Assembly (NCBI GenBank): GCA_016871315.1
Contig: VFZE01000012.1
Span: 61,578-125,577, forward strand
Direction of reading: 5' to 3'
Length of the DNA: 64,000 bases
Origin: Acidimicrobiia bacterium
GTDB lineage: Bacteria; Acidobacteriota; Terriglobia; Bryobacterales; Bryobacteraceae
The notes beneath the pieces were generated by a model, which saw only the letters and a program-made list of their open reading frames with translations, had not been told where the DNA came from and ran no database searches. The translations under genes and the position numbers were made by a program. Positions 17,491 through 25,913 of the stretch are shown piece after piece (the stretch's first letter is position 1; every line of letters starts with the position of its first letter).

Positions 17491-19941
17491 ATGCGGTGCC
17501 TGCATTGTGGCAAGCGGCTTCCGATTCTCAAACAGATCTCCAGCGGGGAGTTCTGTTCAGAGAATCACCGGGCTGCTTATATACGGGAACAAGAAGAGCT
17601 GGCACTGCTGCGTCTCGTCGACAATGCGCCCAAAGGCCCGCTTCCGTCAAGATCATCGACGCGAAAGTCCTCCGGGAAGGCCAACAAGCGCCAGGAAACC
17701 AGAGAGTTCTTTGACGGGTTGATGGATCACCCGGCGCTCGCCGTGAATTGGGGACTGGACGTTAACTCGGCAATCGAATCGGAGCCGGTTCTCGAAATGG
17801 TAGGGGCAAGCTTGCCGAGGCTGGAGCATGGCTGGCTCCCCTGTACTATCGCGGAGCCGGCGGCGGTGGTCGAGACGGTGATTGGTCCACATGGACTCCG
17901 CCCACTGGCTCGACTGACCGTGGCGGAGGGACTGGAACCGGATTTGATCGGCGAGAGTCTGGCCAAGCTGAGGGGCGGATTGCGGATCGAGCAAAGCCCG
18001 GTCTACTCCACCGACGGTCCTCCCGTGGCGAGGCCGCTGATCCTGAGCCGGAATTGGATGGGTCCAAAAGACGACCGAAGCCTCGTCCAAATGATCCGGC
18101 CACCTGCGAACCACAATGGACTTCGCGAAAACTACCGCCCGGATGGCTACCCCAAGGCAGGCCTTGATGTGGATGAGCGCGAACTGCTCGGCTTTGAGCA
18201 GATGGAACGCGCCTTCAGCGGCGCCAGTCTTTTCTGGTACCAAGGTCCTTCCGGGGCCAGCGATGAACTTTTCCCCATCCGCCGGCCGGAAGTCAAGCCG
18301 GAGAGTCCGGCCGCCCCCGTTCATTTTGATTTGGTCGGGAAACCGGCCCCCGGGTTCCCCATGGCGGGGCTGCGTGTTGTCGATTCCAAACGGGGCGTCA
18401 CCGGGCGCCTGGAACCGCGGGAGATTTCGGAAGAGCATCTTCACCGTGTCCCCGCCTGCTACCGGCCGATGATGGAGTTACGGCTGCGTGCGGCTCTATC
18501 GTGGGCTGGCCGGGCGGCACTGCCGATGGAAGGCGCGTCATGGGGAGAAGCCTGCGTCGGTGCGTTCTGGGAAAAAGAACTGCTGACGCCGTTTATCGTC
18601 CCCCCCCGTTCCCGCTACTCCGGAGTCGTCCGCTTCAACCCGCCCGAGTTTGGGCTGCGATCTTTACGGATCTACCCCAAGTCAGGGGAAAACACGCGGC
18701 GGCGGAGAAGGTTCTACGTTCAACCGCTGGAGGCCGAACCGGCCGGCGTCCGGCTCCAGATTCGCGACGCCAAGGTGCTCTGCGATTGGGTCCCGGTGCA
18801 AAGCTGGTTGCTTGAACTGGAAGTGGATTTTGAACCGCGTTCTATGCTTCTCCATCCAAGCTGCGGCATGGAAAGCGAGTGCGCACATGAAGAGGAGCAG
18901 CCTCGTGCCGCATACCTGCCGCAATCGCACCGGCGGGGAGCGGCGCCAGTGATGTGGACCGGGCACGGCGGCCGCCTGTTTTCGCTCCCGATGGACCGCG
19001 TGCTGGCCCTGCAATATGGAGAAAAGCCGGCTGGTATTTGCTCGGCCGAGGTTCTGATTCCTCCGGTGCGACGGCCCGTCGCTGGTTTGTCTGCCTTGGC
19101 CGAAGGATCCCCGCTGGATGCCGATCCGCTGCCCGTCTGGAGGGAGCATGTGCGCAACGCGGCGCTTGCTTGGGCGAGAGTTCCGTCCGCGGTCCGTTGG
19201 GGCGGCATCTCGGTGATCGCGGCCCTGCTGGCGCTAGCCGTGTTGCCGGAGCAGAAGGGTTATGGCCAGGCGGGGCAGCAGTCCGTAGAATCAACCTCCC
19301 TTTCCAGCCACTGGGCCAACGTGCAATCACAGATCCTCAGCCGCGCCGCGATTGCGCTCACCGACGACTTCCGCAATGGCTTGTCCGATTGGGAGGGCAA
19401 GGACGACTGGGCCCGTTTCTGGTCCTATGACGATTCCGGGTTCGTCCGCACAGGTCCGCCCGCGCTCTTTACCCCCACCCTGAGCATGACCGATTACCGC
19501 ATGGAACTGCTCGGCCAGATCGACAAGCGCAGCATGGGTTGGCTGGTTCGCGCTCGTGATCTGGACAACCATTACGCCATGAAGCTCACCATCGTGCAGC
19601 CCGGCCCGATTCCCGAGGTTCACCTCCAGCGCTATGCCGTGCTGGGTGGAAAAGCGGGCCCCGTCCACTCCAAACGCCTGCCCGTGCAAGTGCGCAACGA
19701 TACCGTCTACAAAGTACTGGTTGAGGTGAAAGACGAAAACTTCATCGTCTCGGTCCAGGATGTTGTCGTCGACAGCTGGAGCGAGCCCAACCTGACCAGC
19801 GGCGGCGTTGGTCTATTCACGGGAAAGGGCGAGATGAGCAGGGTCCGTTGGATCGGAGTTTGGCATCAATACGACACATTAGGCAGGCTCTGCGCATTTC
19901 TTGCGCCTCCAGGCTTGCCCGGCAAAGAAAGAGAGGAGTAA
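17491..19941 (+). CDS. large membrane-anchored protein of unknown function with zinc-finger-like N-terminus
   Basis: I do not recognise this 816-residue protein as a whole. It begins with C3-x2-C6-x15-C22-x3-H26, a small zinc-finger-like knot (MRCLHCGKRL, GEFCSENHR). Residues about 70-550 are without recognisable motifs. A single membrane segment (GGISVIAALLALAVLP) lies near 570-588. The last 190 residues form a jelly-roll of the LamG/DUF1080 type (LTDDFRNGLSDWEGKDDWARF, MGWLVRARDLDNHYAMKL, DSWSEPNLTSGGVGLFTGK). The topology implied is a cytoplasmic finger and an outward sugar-binding-like domain. The TPR gene starts 6 bases after its stop, so the two are co-translated and probably work together. 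Confidence 0.8.
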   Translation: MRCLHCGKRLPILKQISSGEFCSENHRAAYIREQEELALLRLVDNAPKGPLPSRSSTRKSSGKANKRQETREFFDGLMDHPALAVNWGLDVNSAIESEPVLEMVGASLPRLEHGWLPCTIAEPAAVVETVIGPHGLRPLARLTVAEGLEPDLIGESLAKLRGGLRIEQSPVYSTDGPPVARPLILSRNWMGPKDDRSLVQMIRPPANHNGLRENYRPDGYPKAGLDVDERELLGFEQMERAFSGASLFWYQGPSGASDELFPIRRPEVKPESPAAPVHFDLVGKPAPGFPMAGLRVVDSKRGVTGRLEPREISEEHLHRVPACYRPMMELRLRAALSWAGRAALPMEGASWGEACVGAFWEKELLTPFIVPPRSRYSGVVRFNPPEFGLRSLRIYPKSGENTRRRRRFYVQPLEAEPAGVRLQIRDAKVLCDWVPVQSWLLELEVDFEPRSMLLHPSCGMESECAHEEEQPRAAYLPQSHRRGAAPVMWTGHGGRLFSLPMDRVLALQYGEKPAGICSAEVLIPPVRRPVAGLSALAEGSPLDADPLPVWREHVRNAALAWARVPSAVRWGGISVIAALLALAVLPEQKGYGQAGQQSVESTSLSSHWANVQSQILSRAAIALTDDFRNGLSDWEGKDDWARFWSYDDSGFVRTGPPALFTPTLSMTDYRMELLGQIDKRSMGWLVRARDLDNHYAMKLTIVQPGPIPEVHLQRYAVLGGKAGPVHSKRLPVQVRNDTVYKVLVEVKDENFIVSVQDVVVDSWSEPNLTSGGVGLFTGKGEMSRVRWIGVWHQYDTLGRLCAFLAPPGLPGKEREE

Positions 19942-19947
19942 TTCGGA

Positions 19948-21561
19948 ATGAGTCCCAAAAAGAAGACGGGAGAAACCAAGTCCGGCGGCGACCGCGCCGC
20001 TGCGTCGAACCAGGTGGGGCGCGCCGTGAGTTTGCACCTGGAAGGGAAACTCAAGGAGGCCCTCAAGGAACTGGATCAAGCCCTGGAAATGGGCGAAGCC
20101 ACGGCGGAGGTTCATGCCGCACGCGGCCATATTCAGTTCGAGCTGGAGCAATACGAGGACGCCGCCGTCAGCTACTCCAAGCTGCTCGACCTGGATCCAC
20201 GGCACCCTACTGCCAACTTCAACCTGGCCGTCTGCCTGGAGAAGCTCGGCCGCTGGGCGCAGGCCGCCGAAGGATTTCAGAAAGCTCACGAAACCGATCC
20301 CGGCAAGCTGGAGGCTCTCGTTGGACTGGGAGTCTGCCTGCTTCACCTGGACCGCGCCCAGACGGCTCTGGAGAACTTCGAGAAAGTCCTGCTCAAGGAC
20401 CCGGCCCATGTCACGGCTAGCTTTGGCAAGGGCGTCGGCCTGCAGCTCACCGGCAGGCTTGAGGAAGCCGCCGACGTTTATCGCGGCTGCCTGGATCACA
20501 ACCCGGAATCCGAGGACGCCCTGATCAACCTCATCAGCATCGGGATTGCCAAGAAGGACATCGATCTCACCAGGCAGTTTTCCGAACGCCTGCTCGCTCT
20601 GCGCCCCTATTCCCAGGCCGCCATGGAAGGGCTCGCCACATGCGCCTTCGCCACCGCCGACTACGAAGCCGCCGCCAAGTTCTGCTCCAAGCTCGTCGAA
20701 TTCACTCCCGACAGCTATGAGCGCTGGTTCAATCTCGGTGTCGCCTATCAACGGACGGGCCGCTTGGACCAGGCCGCCAAGGCCTATCACGAATCGCTCA
20801 AGGACCGCAGCGACGCCAAGAACGCCTGGGTCAACCTCGGCGTGGTTCTGCACGAATCCGGCGACACCAAGGGTGCTCAGGAAGCCTATGAGCGCGCCCT
20901 CAAGATCGCCCCCGACATCCCGGCCGTGCTCTACAATCTCGCCTTGCTGAATGAGCAGAGCGACAACACCTACGAAGCCGAGAAGATGTACGAGCGCGTG
21001 CTCGGCGGCAACCCGGACTGGGAAGATGCCTGGTTCCGGCTCGGCTACCTCCGCCTTCAACGCTCCGATTTCCGCGGCAGCATTGAAGCCTTTGAGAACT
21101 GCCTCCGTAAACGCACCGCCTGGCCCGAGGCACAGGTCAACCTCGGTCTCGCTTACTGGAAGATGGGCGACCGTGATTCGGCCGGTATCACCTTCCAGGG
21201 CGCGCTGGAGGCCGACGCCGATTCCGTCGACGCGCTGCGCGGTCTCGCCGCTCTCGCTATTGAGCGCGACGACTGCGAACAGGCGCTCGACTACCAGGCC
21301 AAGCTCATCGACCGCGGCGAACGCAGTCCGGAACTCTTCTACAACACCGGCCTGCTGCTCCAGCGCAACGGCCAGGTGGATGACGCCATCCGGCTCTACC
21401 GCGAAGCCTTGAGCGAAAAGCCCGATTTCCCCGAAGCGCTGCTCAACCTCGGCCACGCCCTCAAAGCGCAGGGCCACGCCGAGGAAGCGCGCATCTACTG
21501 GGCCCAGGCGCTGGCCTCGAAACCCGAACTGGCCTCTGGCTATTTCGACGCCGCCACCTAG
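19948..21561 (+). CDS. tetratricopeptide repeat protein
   Basis: The 537-residue protein is almost entirely TPR units of 34 residues, about 14 in number (for example FNLGVAYQRTGRLDQAAKAY and YNTGLLLQRNGQVDDAIRLY). The Lys/Gly/Ser-rich first 20 residues look disordered, and there is no signal peptide, so it is cytoplasmic. It is a scaffold for protein contacts. An AGAGGAG ribosome site overlaps the end of the upstream gene. The close link with the 816-residue membrane protein suggests that the TPR superhelix binds that protein's cytoplasmic portion. It is G/C-rich and Ala/Glu/Asp-rich without oddities. Confidence 0.9.
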   Translation: MSPKKKTGETKSGGDRAAASNQVGRAVSLHLEGKLKEALKELDQALEMGEATAEVHAARGHIQFELEQYEDAAVSYSKLLDLDPRHPTANFNLAVCLEKLGRWAQAAEGFQKAHETDPGKLEALVGLGVCLLHLDRAQTALENFEKVLLKDPAHVTASFGKGVGLQLTGRLEEAADVYRGCLDHNPESEDALINLISIGIAKKDIDLTRQFSERLLALRPYSQAAMEGLATCAFATADYEAAAKFCSKLVEFTPDSYERWFNLGVAYQRTGRLDQAAKAYHESLKDRSDAKNAWVNLGVVLHESGDTKGAQEAYERALKIAPDIPAVLYNLALLNEQSDNTYEAEKMYERVLGGNPDWEDAWFRLGYLRLQRSDFRGSIEAFENCLRKRTAWPEAQVNLGLAYWKMGDRDSAGITFQGALEADADSVDALRGLAALAIERDDCEQALDYQAKLIDRGERSPELFYNTGLLLQRNGQVDDAIRLYREALSEKPDFPEALLNLGHALKAQGHAEEARIYWAQALASKPELASGYFDAAT

Positions 21562-21616
21562 CCCGGCGGCCCTTTATTTGTAACCACAATCGGCCCCTTC
21601 ACGTCCGCTAGATTGT

Positions 21617-21622
21617 TATACT
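21617..21622 (+). promoter_or_regulatory. extended -10 promoter of the NHL-repeat gene
   Basis: TATACT is preceded by TG one base upstream (21614-21615), an extended -10 arrangement that can work without a good -35 box. The leader would be about 40 bases before the ATG at 21669. Confidence 0.45.
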
Positions 21623-21668
21623 AGAAGGTCTCGCGAGACTCGCGTTTATCGGACAGAAGACTCCACGA

Positions 21669-24395
21669 ATGAAGCTACTGGGATTGTGTTTACTCACCGC
21701 GGCCGCCGTATGGCCGGCAGGTTTCACCGATGGACAGGCAGCCAGGCTGGTTATCGGACAGCGGACGTTCACCGCACAGGAACCTGGCGCATCCGCCACC
21801 CTGCTCGGCGCCGTCAGCGGCCTTGCCTACGCCAATAACATGCTGGTGGTGGTGGACTCCAACCGCCTCGGGGCCCTGCCTATCAACCATCGCGTGCTCT
21901 TATTCAAGGATTTGCAGCAATCTCTCCCTGGCCCCGCCGACGAGATTCCCCCGTTTGTCAGCCGCTGCCCGGTCTGCACGGGAACGGCCAGTGTCGTGCT
22001 CGGACAAGCCGACTTTGACAAGGCCGATCTGAAAGCCGCCACACAGGCCAGCCTGCGGAATCCGATGGGCGCCGCCACCGACGGACGCATCCTCGCCGTT
22101 GCCGATACCGACAACAACCGCGTCCTCATCTGGAACTCCATCCCCCAGACGAATCAAACCCCCGCCGACGTAGTCGTCGGCCAGCCCGACTTCACTCGTA
22201 CCGTCGCCAACGAAGGCGCTGGGTTCACCCCCAGCAACAAGAGCTTCCGTGGACCTCAGGGCGTCTGGATCCAGGACGGCAAACTTTTCGTCGCCGACAC
22301 CGGCAACAACCGCGTCCTCATCTTCAATTCGATTCCGCGTTCCATCGGCGCACAGGCCGATGTCGTTCTCGGCCAGCCCGACTTCCGCTCCGCTATCCAG
22401 CCCGATCTCACCAAGGCCACGATTGACGCCAAGGCCACCACCCTGCTGACTCCCGTCTCGGTGTCGAGCGACGGCGTCCGCCTCTTCGTCACCGACCTCG
22501 GCCACAACCGCGTCCTCATCTGGAATTCCATCCCCACGCAGAACCAGCAAGCGGCCAACCTCGTCCTCGGCCAGCCGGACATGGAATCCACTCTCGTCAA
22601 CAACAGCACGAAACTCTGCGCTGCCACGGGTAAGGCCGCCGATGGCAAGGACATCTTTCCGTCCCGCTGCGCCGCGACGATGGACTTCCCGCGCTTTGCC
22701 CTCTCCGACGGCAAGTACCTCTTCATTGCCGATGGCGGTAACGACCGCATTCTCGTCTACAACTCCCTCCCCACCCGCAACGGCCAGCCTGCCGACGCCG
22801 CGCTCGGACAAATCAGCGAGCGCGTCAACCTCATCTCCGACAGCGCCTTTCCCCGCGGCGTTTCGAGCGCCGCCGCCGTGCGTACTCCGCTTTCACTCGC
22901 CTGGGACGGCACCAATCTTTACGCCAGCGATCCCTTCAACCGCCGCGTCATGGTCTTCACCGCTTCCGCGCGCACCGTTCCCAATACCGGCGTCCGCAAC
23001 TCCGCCAGCCGCGAGATTTTCGCCGTCGGCGCCATCACCTTCCAAGGCGAAGTCCGCGAGAACGACGAGATCACCATTAAGATCGGCGAGCGCGAGTACA
23101 TCTACAAGGCCGTCCGCAACGACAATTTCACCAACATCATTGACACGCTGGTCGCCAGGATCAACGCGGGAAGCGGAGATCCCCAAGCCCTCGCCACTCC
23201 CAATACCCCTTTCAATACGATCCTACTAACGGCGCGCGAAGCCGGCACTGCCGGTGACTCGGTGCAAATCTCCGCCACCCTCACAGCAGGAACTACGATC
23301 CAGATCACCACCTCCGGGCCCACGCTTTCCGGCGGCCAGGATGCCGCCCTCATCGCTCCCGGCACGATCGTCTCCGTTGTCGGTGACGGCTTGAGTGAAA
23401 CCACCACCAGCGTCCCGCCGGACGCGCCGGAACTTCCCCTGGAACTCGCGGGCGTCCAAGTCTATTTCGACGGCATCCGCGCTCCGATACTCATGGTCTC
23501 GCCCGGCGAAATCCGTGCCCAGATCCCTTGGGAAGTGCTCGACGCCGAAAGCATCAACGCTTACGTCCGCCAAAAGCGCTCCAATGGCGAGGTCAGGGTC
23601 TCCGCCGCCATTGCCGTTCCCATCTTTCCTCACAACCCTGGCCTCTTTGCCGAAGAAGGCGCCATCGACCCGCGGCCCGGACTCGTTTTTCATGGCAGCT
23701 CCTTCGCCACGGGAACCGTCTCCGTTGACGGCTCCGTCCAGGCCGGCAACATCGCCTCCGTGACAATTGAAGACCGCACTTACTCCTACACCGTACTGGG
23801 GAGCGACACGCTCGAGTCCATTCGCGACGCGCTCATCGGACGCATCAACGACGATCCCAAAGTCACCGCTTCCCCGGCCAGCGCATTTACCAGAATCCGC
23901 CTCCGCGCCAGGGTGGAAGGTCCCGAGGGTAACGGCATCGTTTATTCGGCCAGCTCCCGCGACGGTGATCAGGTCATCATCACCGCCACCACGCCCGCCC
24001 TGTGCTGCGCCAACCGCGCCGGCGCCCGCGTCACCGTTGACAACCCCGCTCTCCCTGGCGAAACTCTCGTCCTTTACGCCACCGGACTCGGCCTCGTCAA
24101 ACCCGACGATGCCCGGGCAGCGCAAATCACCGGTCAAGCCTATCGAGGCCCGGCACTCAATGATCCGGTCGAATTCGTCTCCTCTCTCGCCGGAGGCAAA
24201 ACCGCCAACGTACTCTCCGCCGGCCTCAAGCCCGGCACCATCGGGATCTACGAAATCATCCTCGAGCTCAATTCCGATCTGCCCACCAATCCCCTCACGC
24301 AGGTGACCATCGCGCAGGAATTCAACGTCAGCAACATCGTCACCTTCCCGCTGTTCAACCCTACACCGCCGCAGGCGCCTGAAGTCTTCCCTTAG
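21669..24395 (+). CDS. secreted NHL-repeat protein with Solibacter-type C-terminal domain
   Basis: The 908-residue product has a signal peptide (MKLLGLCLLTAAAVWPAG), then a propeller of six or so NHL repeats to about residue 440 (each ends in the style VADTGNNRVLIFNSIP). The region 561-662 (IAPGTIVSVVGDGL, VQVYFDGIRAPILMVSPGEI) together with 781-908 (PGETLVLYATGLGLVKPD, LKPGTIGIYEIILEL) is the C-terminal domain described from Solibacter (TIGR03437). Two copies of a roughly 100-residue module sit at about 447-557 and 680-777 (DEITIKIGEREYIYKAV; GNIASVTIEDRTYSYTVLG), the second interrupting the C-terminal domain. The function is unknown; it is probably a cell-surface binding protein. The stop codon lies within the ribosome site of the sulfatase gene. 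Confidence 0.88.
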   Translation: MKLLGLCLLTAAAVWPAGFTDGQAARLVIGQRTFTAQEPGASATLLGAVSGLAYANNMLVVVDSNRLGALPINHRVLLFKDLQQSLPGPADEIPPFVSRCPVCTGTASVVLGQADFDKADLKAATQASLRNPMGAATDGRILAVADTDNNRVLIWNSIPQTNQTPADVVVGQPDFTRTVANEGAGFTPSNKSFRGPQGVWIQDGKLFVADTGNNRVLIFNSIPRSIGAQADVVLGQPDFRSAIQPDLTKATIDAKATTLLTPVSVSSDGVRLFVTDLGHNRVLIWNSIPTQNQQAANLVLGQPDMESTLVNNSTKLCAATGKAADGKDIFPSRCAATMDFPRFALSDGKYLFIADGGNDRILVYNSLPTRNGQPADAALGQISERVNLISDSAFPRGVSSAAAVRTPLSLAWDGTNLYASDPFNRRVMVFTASARTVPNTGVRNSASREIFAVGAITFQGEVRENDEITIKIGEREYIYKAVRNDNFTNIIDTLVARINAGSGDPQALATPNTPFNTILLTAREAGTAGDSVQISATLTAGTTIQITTSGPTLSGGQDAALIAPGTIVSVVGDGLSETTTSVPPDAPELPLELAGVQVYFDGIRAPILMVSPGEIRAQIPWEVLDAESINAYVRQKRSNGEVRVSAAIAVPIFPHNPGLFAEEGAIDPRPGLVFHGSSFATGTVSVDGSVQAGNIASVTIEDRTYSYTVLGSDTLESIRDALIGRINDDPKVTASPASAFTRIRLRARVEGPEGNGIVYSASSRDGDQVIITATTPALCCANRAGARVTVDNPALPGETLVLYATGLGLVKPDDARAAQITGQAYRGPALNDPVEFVSSLAGGKTANVLSAGLKPGTIGIYEIILELNSDLPTNPLTQVTIAQEFNVSNIVTFPLFNPTPPQAPEVFP

Positions 24396-24403
24396 GAGTT
24401 TGG

Positions 24404-25651
24404 GTGTTGACGCGGAGAGACTGGCTGGCGGCAACATTGCCGGCCGCCGCGCTCGCGCAACCGACCGCTCCACCAAACATCGTCGTCTTCATGACGGACC
24501 AGGAGTCGGCGCTTCTTCCCGGCCCCGCTTCCCTGCCCCACCGCCAGAGCCTCCTTCAGAACGGCATCCAATTCCGCCACGCCTTCTGCAACACTCCGCA
24601 GTGCTCGCCCGCGCGCGCTGCGCTGCTCACCGGGCTCGAACCGCATCGCGCCGGTGTGCTCACCAACATCGACACCGGATCTCTCGGTAGAACTCTTGAT
24701 CCCTCCATTCCTACCCTCGCGCACGTCCTCAAGAAGGCCGGCTACGAGACTGCCTATTTCGGCAAATGGCATCTCTCTTCCACCAATCAGGGCATCCGCG
24801 ACTACGGCTTCGACAGCTACCAGAACGGCTCCGATAGCGCGATGGCAGCCTCCGCCGCCGCATGGATGCGCGGCCGCAAAGCCCCCTTTCTTGCCTGGAT
24901 CTCCCTGCTCGATCCCCACCACATCTACGACATCCCCAAGCGCCTCACCTCCGTCAAGCCCAGGCCCGGCGTCCGTCCGCCTCTTTCCGGGCTCGAAAAT
25001 CTGGATGGCAAACCCGCCGAGCAGCGCGAGTTCGTCGACAAGGACCAAGGCCGCCAGACCCGCAACTTCTCGCGTGAAGACTGGCTCCGCTACCGCAGTC
25101 TCTATCTCGAGCTCGTCGAGAAAACCGACAACCTGCTCGGCACTGTGCGAGATGGCATCGCAAATCCCGCTTCCACCTGCTTCGCCTACACCTCCGACCA
25201 CGGTGACGCTCTCGGCGAACACGGCCTTTCCTACAAGGGCCCCTTCATGTATGAGGAACTCCTTCGCATTCCTTTTCTCCTCAGCGGCGCAGGCTTGAAG
25301 CGCCGTCTCCGCCACGATCTTGTCCGCCAGACGGACCTCGCGCCAACTCTCGCCGCCCTCGCGGGCGTTCGCTGGCCGTCCCGCACCGATGGCCGCAATC
25401 TCCTTCAAGACACCAAGGGCCCAGACGCCGTACTGCTCGAATACTATTCCAAGCAAAAATGGGTGAATCCCATCCGCACCATCCGCACGAGGCGCTGGAA
25501 ACTCAACTGGTACGACCGCGGCGCTAAGGAACTCTACGACCTCGAACGCGACCCCGCCGAACGGATCAATCTCGCCGGCCGCTCCTCACACACCGCCATC
25601 CAAGCCACTCTCGAAGCCCGCATCCGCTCCTGGCGCGCCCCGCTTACTTAA
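24404..25651 (+). CDS. Tat-exported sulfatase
   Basis: The 415-residue product starts at GTG 24404 with TAGGAG five bases upstream. MLTRRDWLAATLPAAALAQ is a twin-arginine signal. The sulfatase signature is C67-S-P-A-R, where Cys is expected to become formylglycine. Metal-site residues include D32 (VVFMTDQES; many sulfatases have DD here) and the YTSDHGDALGEHG motif near residue 263. FGKWHLS, near 122, is typical of the family. The likely substrate is a sulfated polysaccharide or lipid outside the cytoplasm. It overlaps transcriptionally with the NHL gene. Its TAA stop shares bases with the stop of the convergent small gene (4-base tail-to-tail overlap). Confidence 0.9.
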   Translation: MLTRRDWLAATLPAAALAQPTAPPNIVVFMTDQESALLPGPASLPHRQSLLQNGIQFRHAFCNTPQCSPARAALLTGLEPHRAGVLTNIDTGSLGRTLDPSIPTLAHVLKKAGYETAYFGKWHLSSTNQGIRDYGFDSYQNGSDSAMAASAAAWMRGRKAPFLAWISLLDPHHIYDIPKRLTSVKPRPGVRPPLSGLENLDGKPAEQREFVDKDQGRQTRNFSREDWLRYRSLYLELVEKTDNLLGTVRDGIANPASTCFAYTSDHGDALGEHGLSYKGPFMYEELLRIPFLLSGAGLKRRLRHDLVRQTDLAPTLAALAGVRWPSRTDGRNLLQDTKGPDAVLLEYYSKQKWVNPIRTIRTRRWKLNWYDRGAKELYDLERDPAERINLAGRSSHTAIQATLEARIRSWRAPLT

Positions 25652-25911
25652 CCCTCATCCACATGCGGCTTGTACTTGTTCCGCACAAGCAGCTCCGCCG
25701 CCCGGAAATGGTCCCCCTCCGTCACATAGAAAAACGCGCCCGCCCGCTCGCTGCGGAAAATCAGCCCGCCCACGTACTTGTCCACTTCAATCAGGTAGTC
25801 CACGCCCCCCTCCTCCAGCAGCTTCTCCAACGCCAGCGACTCCTTCAGTCGCTTCGCGATATAGAGAAGCACCAACTCCTCGTCTTCAAAATAATCAGGT
25901 TCCCGTCGCAA
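25648..25911 (-). CDS. small conserved-looking protein downstream of lhr
   Basis: This is a predicted 87-residue acidic protein (EDEELVLLYIAKRLKESLALEKLLEEGGVDYLIEVD in its first half, then FFYVTEGDHFRAAELLVRNKY). The pattern of a helix for residue swapping followed by two strands and a closing helix recalls DUF2007-type signal-transducing proteins, but the match is only by eye. The start is uncertain: TTG at 25911 is the only start in frame near the 5' end, lying two bases after the lhr stop. The frame extends upstream into lhr coding sequence, which I consider non-coding in this frame. It is probably translated with lhr. Confidence 0.55.
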   Translation of the reverse strand: MRREPDYFEDEELVLLYIAKRLKESLALEKLLEEGGVDYLIEVDKYVGGLIFRSERAGAFFYVTEGDHFRAAELLVRNKYKPHVDEG

Positions 25912-25913
25912 TC

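Noticed and set aside
19879..21477. 532-codon open frame opposite the TPR gene
   Set aside because: Its sequence mirrors the TPR periodicity; low-information Gly/Val/Glu/Ala-rich protein. It is an antisense by-product of GC-rich codons.
23226..24476. 416-codon Gly/Asp-rich frame opposite the NHL gene
   Set aside because: Antisense to codons of a recognised domain protein; composition is typical of a shadow frame.
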